From JAHBNG01 sp039028975 (GTDB lineage: Bacteria > Chloroflexota > Anaerolineae > Caldilineales > Caldilineaceae), in contig JBCCHB010000159.1 of assembly GCA_039028975.1 (NCBI GenBank), positions 1 to 36,914 on the forward strand: DNA of 36,914 nucleotides, read 5' to 3'. Below are positions 18,101-26,118 of the stretch, piece by piece; the first letter of the stretch is position 1; every line of letters starts with the position of its first letter. Under the pieces are notes generated by a model. That model was not told the DNA's origin, searched no databases, and worked only from the letters and a program-made list of their open reading frames with translations. Both the position numbers and the translations under genes were made by a program.

Positions 18101-21100
18101 GTATCGTTATTGGGATCGCTGGCCGTTATGGCTAGACTAACTGTATCGCCCACAATGTTTACCTGTGGATCAAGCGGGGCAATGACTGGTGCATCGTTGG
18201 CTGGCGCAGTTAATTCACTGTCGTCAATTTGAGTTAGATACGCAACCAATTGATCAAGCTCAGTGCCAGTTACAGAGACATTATTGTGGGCTTGAATTGC
18301 CTCGGCAATCGTTGCCGCCGAGCCGTCATGCAGATAGGGAGCTGTCTCCCAGAGGCCACGCAATGTTGGCGTATCAATACCGCTCAAGCTGGCACCTGCT
18401 CTTTGGCCGCTGCTTGGCTGAATTGTTCCGATGTCGTGGAGGGCATCGGTTGCGCTGTCTGTAAAGGCGATTCCGCTATGGCATGATGCACAATTCTTCT
18501 GAACGAAGATTGTTCGACCCGCCAGGCCATCCGATGTGAGGCTGCCGTTGACAGCACGATTTGGGCTAACGCCAATGGTCGTGAGTGAATTGACGTAGGC
18601 AGCTAATGCATCAAGTTCGTTGCTTAAACCTGCTTTGGGTGCACCAAGCGGATCAGTGGTCGCATTGAAGTCTACATCACTCATCAATCCTAGCCCACCC
18701 GCCAAGCTGCGAATCTGGTTCTCAAAATCGTGAATCTCGTCAAAGTTAGCAGACCAGTGCAAGCGACCATGTTCTGGTCCGCCGTGACCGTTCAGGGAGA
18801 TGGTGTTTCGTAGCCCCTCACCTATGTCCGTAAAGTCCCAAATACGGCCATCGTGGCCACCATCGTTATGACACGACGCACAGCTCATGTATGCGTCCTG
18901 GGTTAGGCGTTCATCGGCAGCATCATAGAAGAGCTGCTTTCCACTGAGGATCTGGTTGGTGAGTGCCTCACTGGCAACCGTGTCGTAAGTGGCAAGCGTG
19001 GAAAATGCCAAAGTCCCACTCCCCATAAGCTGGCTAATATCATAGACCCCAATTGAGCGGTCCATAAAGTTGTGGACAAACAGTTGAGCGCCATCTGGTG
19101 AAACAGCAACACCCTGGGGTGCTCGACCTACATCCAAGCGAGCAATCTCCTGGCCACTGTATGCATCGAGTATGCCCATTTCCCGTGAGGTCTCTAGTGC
19201 GACAAAGAGATAGTTGCCATAGATCCCAAAGGTAGCTGCGCTTGCCAGGCTAGAATTGTCATGATCGAGACGGCTCCCATAGATCTCGCTTTGGGTACCC
19301 AAATCAATCTTGGATGAAATGGCTCTCACGGTGTGCTCAAAGTTCAGGCTGGCACCGTCACGCAAGCCACCGCGCAGGATGTTGTCTTGCTTAGAGGGAA
19401 CCCAAGCAACGCCGCCGTCCGGCGAGATGACAGGCGCACCCAGGTAGTTGGGTACGCCACGGGCACCGGCTTCGAAATCGCTATTGTTATTGACCTGCAG
19501 CTTGATTGTGTTGAGGACAGTCATATTGGCAGCGTCGACAACCAATACTTCACCACCCGCATTGTTGATTTGGATATTGGCTGTCTCTTCTCCTGGCAGC
19601 CTGGGCGTAACAAATCGAGATACGTAGGCGCGGCTACCATCTGCATTGACGGCGACATGGCGTACATCGCTCCCCACATCTAGGCTGCCGACCTGGCTAC
19701 CATCTGCCATATCCAATTTGAGCAGTTGTCCTGTTCCCTCTAAGGCAACATAAACATACCCACCTGTTGGTGTAGCGGCGACACCGTAGGGACGAGAGCC
19801 TTGCGACAACTGGATTGTGGCATCCACGCTGCGGCTAACGGCACTGATAATCGTCAAGGTAGAATCTTTTTTGTTGGTGACCCAAACTCGGCTGTCTGGA
19901 GTCAGGGTTAAGGTACGTGGTCCAGACCCGACGGCAATCTCGTCTACTTTGGTATTGGTAACCACATCAAATACGCTGACCGAATCATTATCGGGGTTGA
20001 CGTTCCAAACCCAATCATTACCGCCACGCTCTTGGTAAATGATGCTGGTCGAATTAGTAGGTTGATTACTTGTTTGCGGCAGGTAGATGGCCTGGTAGAA
20101 CTGAAGAATCTCTTCCTGACCTGCTGCGTCTGTCACCGTCACCTGGACGAGATACCGCCCTGGTTCGGTAAAGATGTGAGCTACACTTGCCGATGCTGAC
20201 GGTGCGGTTGAGGGCGTACCATCGCCAAAGAGCCAACTGTACAATCGCCCATTCCCACCGCTGGCCGAAGCAGTGTAGGTTATGTTGACGCCAGTGGTCT
20301 TGGGCGTGGTGGTTATATCATTGATTGCAATGGGAGGGGCATCATTAACCGTCCACTCGAAGCTAGTCTCTGCGCTTCCACCATTCCCATCATCTACAGA
20401 AGTGGTGACCTGATTTGTACCCGCAGCATCAACAACACCGCTGATCTCACCGTTGCTGGGATCAATGCCTAATCCAGACGGTAGTCCGGTTGCGCTATAG
20501 GTAAGGGTGTCGCCGTCTTCATCCGTAGCAGAAATGGCCAAACTAATCGCATCGCCAACTATACTTGTTTGATTGTCTGGCGTGTTGATGGAAGGTGCAG
20601 CATTACATGTGCCAGCATCATAAACAGTTACATTGCGGAAGAAAGAATCCCCATTTTGGGGGGCGGCATCATGATCCGCGGTAAAGTAGAGGACTGTCTT
20701 ATCCCCGCTGAGATACTGACCGAGCGGGATAACATAGTGTTGATACTCGCCATTGCCAGCATAGTTATCAAAGTTGTAATTTGCTCCTGAAGCACCTTGG
20801 GTTCCATATACTTTAAACCGTTCGGTAATTGACCCAAGCGATGTGCCAAAACCCACTGCGTGTTCTTCCCCAAGCAGTGTGCTTTTGAAATCAAACTCCA
20901 GCATCAAATTGGGCGTCATCGAATAAGGCTGAAGTATTCCTTTCCAGGCATTGTTAGAGACCTTGAGCGTCATTCCATTGTCTAACACTTCGGCCTGTCC
21001 CTGGTCTTGGTTACCGCCGACCGATTGAATAGTGTAGGCGCTGAAGTCAATTGGTTCACAATTTGGCACATTGCTAACCACCCAGCTAAATTCGGCCGTG

Positions 21101-24100
21101 TCATAGTTGCCGTCTGGATCAGAAGCAGTCACCTCAACATCATAAGAACCGATACTGTTAATTGTTTTTGGCCCTGCAATGGTGCCGCTTGTGCTATTGA
21201 TTGTTAACCCAGGTGGCAATCCAATGGCGCTGTACGTCAGTGTTTCTCCTTCAGGCTCCGTCGCTGAAATTGCTAGGTTAACTGTGTCGCCAACCATACC
21301 TACTTGGTTCTCTACTGTTTCTATCTGGGGAAATGCCTGATACATCAGGTCAATTGGCTGCTTTGGAATGCCAGGGCCAGCATAGCGTACTTCTAACCCT
21401 TGACCGCCTCCTCGTTCGAAGTATTCGACCCGAATGGTGTGTAACCCCTCATTCAGAGAGACCGTACCAGACTTCTCAATCATAGGATGAGTACCGTCGT
21501 TGGAAACCACGAGCTGTTCGTTGATCCACAGCTTAGAGCCATCATCCGATGTTGTATAGAAGGTGTAGGTTCCATCCGTCGGAAGGTACACGGTCCCTCT
21601 AAAGCGGAAGCCGAATTCGTTGTCGCGTTCACGTGGCTCAATGGTAAACGTATCCACCGTTCCACTCTTAACCAGCACTGGGCCGGAAAAATCTGGCAAG
21701 CTAGACCACGTACCATGATAGTAATCATATGAAAGCTGGGATAAGACAGATGTTGGAATGAGCTGTTTTGAAATACCTGGACCAGCATAGCGTACTTCTA
21801 GCCCCTGGCCGCCTGCTCTTTCGAAGTAATCAACTCGAATATTGTGTTGGCCTGCACTCAAGGAGATTGTGCCTGATTTCTCAACCATGCCATGCGTACC
21901 ATCATTGGAAACCACGAGCTGATCGTTAATCCACAGCTTAGAGCCATCATCCGATCTTGTAAAGAAGGTGTAGGTTCCATTCGACGGAACGTTTAAAGTA
22001 CCTTCGAAATGGAAACCGAAATTGTCGTCCTGTTCACGAGGCCCAATGGTAAATGTATCCACTGTACCGCTCTTAATCAGCGGCGGTGCTGGGTTAGAAA
22101 AATCTGGCAAGTTGTTCCATGAACCATGAAAGTAATCATAGTTAATTTCCCGTTCCCGACGTCCGGAAATTTGCACCTCTGCCAAACTAAGGATGCCGTT
22201 GTCTGCTTTCTGAATACGAACATAGCGCCCCGTTCGCCCGACATCAAACTGCTGGCGACCATTAACCTGGGAAGGTACAAAGATTTCGGTTACATCCGCC
22301 TGATTGCGAGCTTCGTCTAAATCTTGTGATATGAATGGTACATCAGATATCAGAATGTAAAAGTTGCGCAGGCGGTCAATACAACAGTCTGATCGATTCC
22401 AGAGGCTGATGCTGTCTATCTCCGCGACTGATTTTAGGTCGATTTCCCACCATGGCTGCAATTCAGTGGCTGTATGCGTAACTGATCCGTATGGATAATG
22501 TCCACTCGGGTTACCATCATTTGCCCGCTCAGGAACACCGTCGTAAGCGACAGAAGACTGCGTAACGGTGCCATCTGGAGCTAGGTTATTCTCGTCGCCG
22601 CGAACAACCTGAACAATCTTTGCGATTGACGGAACACCGCTACTGTTAATGGCAAATAGCATCCAGTAGCCTGGTATGATGACATTGATATTTCGGTTTG
22701 CAGTCAGTTGGTAGCTGTTGTTGGATCCAGTAAATGCCACATTCAGGAAGCGCTGCCCAGTATTCATGGTGTGGGTCGTGGCAGACATGCGCACCATGGT
22801 GAATTTCTGGATAGATTGCGATGTGTTGACGGTAAAGGTTTCGCCTGCTGCTATGACCTCGGGTGCGCTACTAATTTGAGGACGTGTAGCCAGCGATCCA
22901 TTGCCGCTGAACAAGTACGGTGGAGAGAATATTTCTGCATCTTGGTGGGTTGCTGGATGATTTGCATTACCAGAGGAGTATCCACCGCCACCGGAAAAGA
23001 CACGACCGTCCGGTAGCAAAATAGCCGTTGAGTGATAGGTCCGGGGGACAGCCATCGGGTTCATCAGCGTCCATGTACCTGTGGATGGATCCCACACTTC
23101 GGGTTCCATAACGGCACCACTATCAGAGAATTTGGTTCCTGTTGTATTCCCCCCAATCACAAGCACTTGGCCTGTGGGCAACACGACTTCGTTGCCAAAC
23201 TGGCGGGCATAATTCATAGTCGAGATGTTGGCGATCTGAGGCGTTGTTCCTCGAATGTCTATCGTCGCAGCCTTGTCACTACTGGTATTTGTACTGCTGC
23301 TTTGGGCACCCCCTGCCACAAGGATCTTGCCCTCATCGTACATAATGGCGATATTCTCTTCGGGATACCAGCTAAAGTTGTTGTTGCCTAAGCTAGTAAT
23401 AGAGCCGTTTCCATTGGGGTTGATGCTGTGCATGACGGGTGTTGCGCCGTAGTGAAGAATATTCCCGCGCGGATCCTGATGCACAAGGGGCCACCAACCA
23501 GCGCCATCTTTGTTAGTGCCATAGTCCAGAATAGCTGATTGGATATTGGCTCCAGTCAATTGGCGCCACCCGGCTTCCTGTGTCCATACCTCGGGGTACG
23601 GACCACCCTTACCTGCCAAGGTAAATACTCCGCCATCGGCAAGCGACATAGACGATGGATACCAGCGGCTACTGCTCATATCACCTAGCCGAGTCCAGCT
23701 ATTGGTCGAAGCGTCAAAAATGCTCGTGAACTGTACTGTGTTTCGACCACCCAGAACAAAAACGCGTCCATCATCGAGCGAGACCAGATCTGAGCAAAAC
23801 ATGTTGTGATTGTCATTAAAGTATTCGGCAAAAGTACCTGTTGCAGGATCCCACGTAGCCGTGTAGGATTGTTCGGTACTTGGCCATGTACGGCGCTCAC
23901 TGCCAGACCACGTCAGAATGCGTCCGTCAGGAAGGTTCGCCACCGAAACGGGAACATGTGGCCAGTCGAGCACAGGCCCCCATTGCCCACCGACATTATT
24001 GGCAGAAGCCGCCCTCAACATATCTTCTGTGACGACAAAAGGTGGTTCGTTTTCGGTCAGTTTCGCTAAATAGGCATCGTCATGGTCGCCCCGATAGAAG

Positions 24101-24363
24101 ACGCCATCAACGACATTCCCGTTTGGGTTTTGCGTTACGTCCTCAGCGCCTTGCTGATTTGTAAGTTCTTGCTCGCCTGTTTCCGAAGGTACGGTATTGG
24201 AATTGGGCGCGTTTGAGACAAGAGGTAAGAAAATATACGTCTGCCCACCGCTACTTTCGCTGGTAGATTGACCATAGACCTTGGCGCTCTCCTTATTCTG
24301 CGACAACGCTATAAAACATAGCACAATCACAAGAATCGCGTTCCTGAGTAGAGAATACTTCAT
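15154..24363 (-). CDS. Secreted copper radical oxidase - fucolectin - YVTN - di-haem peroxidase fusion (3069 aa)
   Basis: The N-terminal signal MKYSLLRNAILVIVLCFIAL is followed by TYIFLPLVSN at 42-51. The galactose/glyoxal-oxidase-type Kelch plus DUF1929 region (about 120-590) carries the copper-radical set C190 (MFC), Y235 (RWYP), Y443-H444 (TYHS) and H531 (THTMNTGQR), spaced like C228/Y272/Y495/H496/H581 of galactose oxidase. That family oxidises alcohols or aldehydes with O2, giving H2O2. Then: fucolectin-like F5/8C with C660-C661 (about 595-735); PA14 x2 (740-1010); He_PIG; CBM-like (1101-1252); He_PIG; PKD; YVTN propeller (1450-1790); MauG/CcpA-like di-haem domain with C1828-x2-C1831-H1832 and C1958-x2-C1961-H1962 and APYLHDG; He_PIG/PKD repeats; CBM60-like (2420-2545); two CBM6-like (2638-2920); a prealbumin-like domain; terminal YLFLPFVNR. 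AAAGGAAG lies upstream of the ATG at 24363. Domain calls are strong; the substrate and oxidase-peroxidase coupling are inferred. Confidence 0.88.
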   Translation of the reverse strand: MKYSLLRNAILVIVLCFIALSQNKESAKVYGQSTSESSGGQTYIFLPLVSNAPNSNTVPSETGEQELTNQQGAEDVTQNPNGNVVDGVFYRGDHDDAYLAKLTENEPPFVVTEDMLRAASANNVGGQWGPVLDWPHVPVSVANLPDGRILTWSGSERRTWPSTEQSYTATWDPATGTFAEYFNDNHNMFCSDLVSLDDGRVFVLGGRNTVQFTSIFDASTNSWTRLGDMSSSRWYPSSMSLADGGVFTLAGKGGPYPEVWTQEAGWRQLTGANIQSAILDYGTNKDGAGWWPLVHQDPRGNILHYGATPVMHSINPNGNGSITSLGNNNFSWYPEENIAIMYDEGKILVAGGAQSSSTNTSSDKAATIDIRGTTPQIANISTMNYARQFGNEVVLPTGQVLVIGGNTTGTKFSDSGAVMEPEVWDPSTGTWTLMNPMAVPRTYHSTAILLPDGRVFSGGGGYSSGNANHPATHQDAEIFSPPYLFSGNGSLATRPQISSAPEVIAAGETFTVNTSQSIQKFTMVRMSATTHTMNTGQRFLNVAFTGSNNSYQLTANRNINVIIPGYWMLFAINSSGVPSIAKIVQVVRGDENNLAPDGTVTQSSVAYDGVPERANDGNPSGHYPYGSVTHTATELQPWWEIDLKSVAEIDSISLWNRSDCCIDRLRNFYILISDVPFISQDLDEARNQADVTEIFVPSQVNGRQQFDVGRTGRYVRIQKADNGILSLAEVQISGRREREINYDYFHGSWNNLPDFSNPAPPLIKSGTVDTFTIGPREQDDNFGFHFEGTLNVPSNGTYTFFTRSDDGSKLWINDQLVVSNDGTHGMVEKSGTISLSAGQHNIRVDYFERAGGQGLEVRYAGPGISKQLIPTSVLSQLSYDYYHGTWSSLPDFSGPVLVKSGTVDTFTIEPRERDNEFGFRFRGTVYLPTDGTYTFYTTSDDGSKLWINEQLVVSNDGTHPMIEKSGTVSLNEGLHTIRVEYFERGGGQGLEVRYAGPGIPKQPIDLMYQAFPQIETVENQVGMVGDTVNLAISATEPEGETLTYSAIGLPPGLTINSTSGTIAGPKTINSIGSYDVEVTASDPDGNYDTAEFSWVVSNVPNCEPIDFSAYTIQSVGGNQDQGQAEVLDNGMTLKVSNNAWKGILQPYSMTPNLMLEFDFKSTLLGEEHAVGFGTSLGSITERFKVYGTQGASGANYNFDNYAGNGEYQHYVIPLGQYLSGDKTVLYFTADHDAAPQNGDSFFRNVTVYDAGTCNAAPSINTPDNQTSIVGDAISLAISATDEDGDTLTYSATGLPSGLGIDPSNGEISGVVDAAGTNQVTTSVDDGNGGSAETSFEWTVNDAPPIAINDITTTPKTTGVNITYTASASGGNGRLYSWLFGDGTPSTAPSASASVAHIFTEPGRYLVQVTVTDAAGQEEILQFYQAIYLPQTSNQPTNSTSIIYQERGGNDWVWNVNPDNDSVSVFDVVTNTKVDEIAVGSGPRTLTLTPDSRVWVTNKKDSTLTIISAVSRSVDATIQLSQGSRPYGVAATPTGGYVYVALEGTGQLLKLDMADGSQVGSLDVGSDVRHVAVNADGSRAYVSRFVTPRLPGEETANIQINNAGGEVLVVDAANMTVLNTIKLQVNNNSDFEAGARGVPNYLGAPVISPDGGVAWVPSKQDNILRGGLRDGASLNFEHTVRAISSKIDLGTQSEIYGSRLDHDNSSLASAATFGIYGNYLFVALETSREMGILDAYSGQEIARLDVGRAPQGVAVSPDGAQLFVHNFMDRSIGVYDISQLMGSGTLAFSTLATYDTVASEALTNQILSGKQLFYDAADERLTQDAYMSCASCHNDGGHDGRIWDFTDIGEGLRNTISLNGHGGPEHGRLHWSANFDEIHDFENQIRSLAGGLGLMSDVDFNATTDPLGAPKAGLSNELDALAAYVNSLTTIGVSPNRAVNGSLTSDGLAGRTIFVQKNCASCHSGIAFTDSATDALHDIGTIQPSSGQRAGASLSGIDTPTLRGLWETAPYLHDGSAATIAEAIQAHNNVSVTGTELDQLVAYLTQIDDSELTAPANDAPVIAPLDPQVNIVGDTVSLAITASDPNNDTLTFSATGLPDGLSINANNGTISGAVTDIGTFNPTITVSDNNGGVDSVTVGWVVDEPANVAPVADAGLDQTILDIDNSGSELVTLDGSASADSDGSITTYEWGGINDVVILSEPSPTIDLPIGSYTIVLTVTDDDGATATDSVTITVGVPPNSNPVLETVAAQSNTVGDNVNLTVSATDDDGDTLTFSATGLPDGLTMSSAGVIAGTVTTEGAFNVTVTVDDGNGGSDSASFTWNVNAPANIPPVITNPGGQANTVNDSVNLTVTATDDDGDTLTFSAIGLPTGLSINSSSGTIAGTVTTAGSFNVIVTVDDGNGGTDSAPFSWTVEVPTVTGSTIDVDAYGSAGSENMNLLIDGQVVQSWTTSTSIQIFSYVHTVLVTADQIRVEFTNNGFDTSNNADRNLVVDKIRIDGTVYETEAPNVEGRGVWTGSSCSVVAFHQRERLSCNGYFQFASNAVNLPPTLQNPGTQVNTIGNPVSLSLSASDPNGDALTFGAAGLPGGLTIDVNSGTISGTPTTLGTSNVVATVSDGNGGSDSTSFSWVVNDGTTANCGGLIQEAEDATLSGTFVIGSSAGASGGQYIQAPNGSGNRWNGPSADRADFCFDVPTAGTYRLLGTIQATGGGNNSFYVTIDGQPVDGYLWDTTITGSSYGDDYVAQRGGADPVEFNLSTDQHTVSIYLREDGTILDKLELELVNADQTVTCGGLEQEAEDGSLRGSMVVGTDANASGGQYVHLPNGSGNNLNGPTVPDQAEYCFDVPAAGTYLLQGTILATGGGNNSFYATIDGQPGTGYLWDTAIAPANYIQDYLNSRGQADPVQLSLSAGEHTVIIYPREDGTVLDKLALVDATSVAQAQNRSSTTVNNNGLFGTLRVPSSVTAEPAISGLTVTVRDLATGNIIAQTETSQTGKFYVDGLAEGIYQLQVDLTLADGSTKVLINEVRVDADDMTESSFEIDEQILVADDIDVVGAEKDDRNIYLFLPFVNR

Positions 24364-24786
24364 TGACTTTTACTTCCTTTAAGGTTGCAGGATTTGAGAG
24401 GCTCATCCTTATTGAATTTGCCCCCGAGGAACAGGAACCAAATGAACCACACCAAAGCGCGAATTATTTGCTACTCGTTCCTGAATTAAGATTTTACAAT
24501 CAAAAAGACAACGAATGTCTGTCAATTTACAAGCAGATTGTGAACCATAAGCGATTCAGGAGATTATGGTGGGGGGAGAACTGAAACGAATTTATTCCCT
24601 AAAACATGCTGATGTGTTTGGGATGTGCCGGAAATATTGCGCATCAGATCAGTTTAGTCCATTCCAAGAAAATAAACCGTCCACGTCCTCGGCACTCGAC
24701 AGAGCCCGTAGCCGAGCGTCACATTCTCACGTCGAGTGCCGGGGACGTTTGTTGGCATAGTCTATTCTTTGGATTAGCCTTATACG
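24364..24786. other. Intergenic region upstream of the large oxidase gene
   Basis: No credible gene; the small plus-strand frames here have no RBS or recognisable product. It holds the leader of the minus-strand oxidase gene next to 24363 (AAAGGAAG Shine-Dalgarno) and the strong inverted repeat at 24683-24748. The part near 24364-24560 is AT-rich and probably contains the promoter, but I cannot pick -35/-10 boxes with confidence. Confidence 0.5.
24683..24748. terminator. Long inverted repeat between two minus-strand genes
   Basis: Arms ACGTCCTCGGCACTCGAC (24683-24700) and GTCGAGTGCCGGGGACGT (24731-24748) are complementary at 17 of 18 positions around a 30-base loop. It lies about 40 bases beyond the 3' end of the broken paralogue (stop at 24787). 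It could terminate transcription or be a dispersed palindrome; no T-tract decides between them. Confidence 0.5.
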
Positions 24787-26118
24787 TTAACGATTAAAGA
24801 AAGGCAGGAAGAGATAGGAGGTTGGTTCATCGTTTCCTGAATCAGAATCGCCAATATCATCGACCTGTTGAATCTGCTCTTCAATTTCGAAAGAACTCTC
24901 GGTCATGTCATGGCTACCCACCGTTACCTCGTTGATGAGAACCTGTGTGGAGCCATCGGCCAACGGCAGCTCAACCTGAACTTGGTAGCTGCCTACAGGA
25001 AGGCTTTCCACATAGAACTTGCCGATCTGGCTGGTCTCGGCCTGAGCGGTGATCTCACCAGATGCCAGGTCGCGGACCGTCACGGTGAGGCCGGAGATGT
25101 CTGGCTCGGTGGTGACGCTGCTTGGCACGCGGAGGGTACCGAAGAGGCCATTGGTGCTGACCATCGCGCCACTTCGCTGCTGGGCTTGTGCCACTGTGGT
25201 TGCGTCCACTAGTGCCAGCTTGTCCAGGGTGGTGCCATCTTCGCGCAGGTAGATGATAACGGTGTGCTCACCAGCACTCAGACTCAACTGGACCGGGTCG
25301 GCCTGACCGCGGCTGTTGAGGTAATCCTGAAGGTAGTTGGACGAGTTGGTGGCTGTATCCCAAAGGTATCCGGCTGATGGCTGACCATCCACCGTAATGT
25401 AGAAGGAGTTGTTGCCACCACCTGTGGCCAGGATGGTGCCTTCGAGTAGGTACGTACCAGCCGTTGGCACCTTGAAGCAGTACTCCGCCTGATCGGGCAC
25501 TGGTGCACCGCTGAAGTTGTTGCCATTACCATTGGGGACATGTATATACTGTCCACCGCTGGCATTCGTGCCGCTACCGATGACCATATTGCCTCGCAAG
25601 ATTCCATCCTCGGCCTCCTGCTCCATGCCGCCACAGGTAACTGGTGGCTCTGCACCCACTAGCTCGAGTTCGATCTTGTCGAGGATGGTGCCATCTTCAC
25701 GTAGGTAGATGGTAACAGTGTGTTCTCCGGCTGAGAGATTGAACCCCACCGGGTCCGCGCCGCCACGCTGGGAGACATAGTCGTCACCATAGCTGTTGCC
25801 GGTTCTGGCCGTATCCCAGAGATAGCCATCCACTGGCTGCCCGTCGATGGCCACATAGAAGGAGTTGTTACCGCCCCCATCAGCTTGAACCGTACCCAAT
25901 AGGCGATAAGTGCCAGCCGTGGTGACAGTTAAGCAGAGATCAGCTCGGTCTGTGCTGGGGCCATTCCACCGATTACCAGAGCGGTTGGGCACATGGATGT
26001 ATTGACCGCCGCTGGCATCGGCGTCGCTACCGATGACGAACGCACCAGATAGGGTGGCATCTTCTGCCTCCTGAATCAACCCGCCACAGTCGGAGGCGGC
26101 CTCTTCATCGACCACCCA
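24787..26118 (-). pseudogene. 3' fragment of the broken oxidase paralogue (CBM6-like x2, prealbumin-like, FLPFFNR end)
   Basis: This piece matches the C-terminus of the 3069-residue protein: the tail of an He_PIG strand (WVVDE), two CBM6-like domains (CGGLIQEAEDATLSG and CGGMEQEAEDGILRG starts; NSFYV and REDGT..LDK motifs), a prealbumin-like domain with GLFGTLRVPSSVT and the terminal YLFLPFFNR before the stop. It is in a different reading frame from the cytochrome-encoding segment immediately upstream. A GTG at 26115 could only start a protein without a signal peptide, so independent expression of an exported product is unlikely. High similarity to the intact paralogue suggests recent duplication or gene conversion of the 3' ends. 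Confidence 0.8.

Noticed and set aside
24363..24584. Small plus-strand ORF (73 codons) starting at the oxidase gene start
   Set aside because: It overlaps the divergent leader, has no Shine-Dalgarno and no recognisable protein features.
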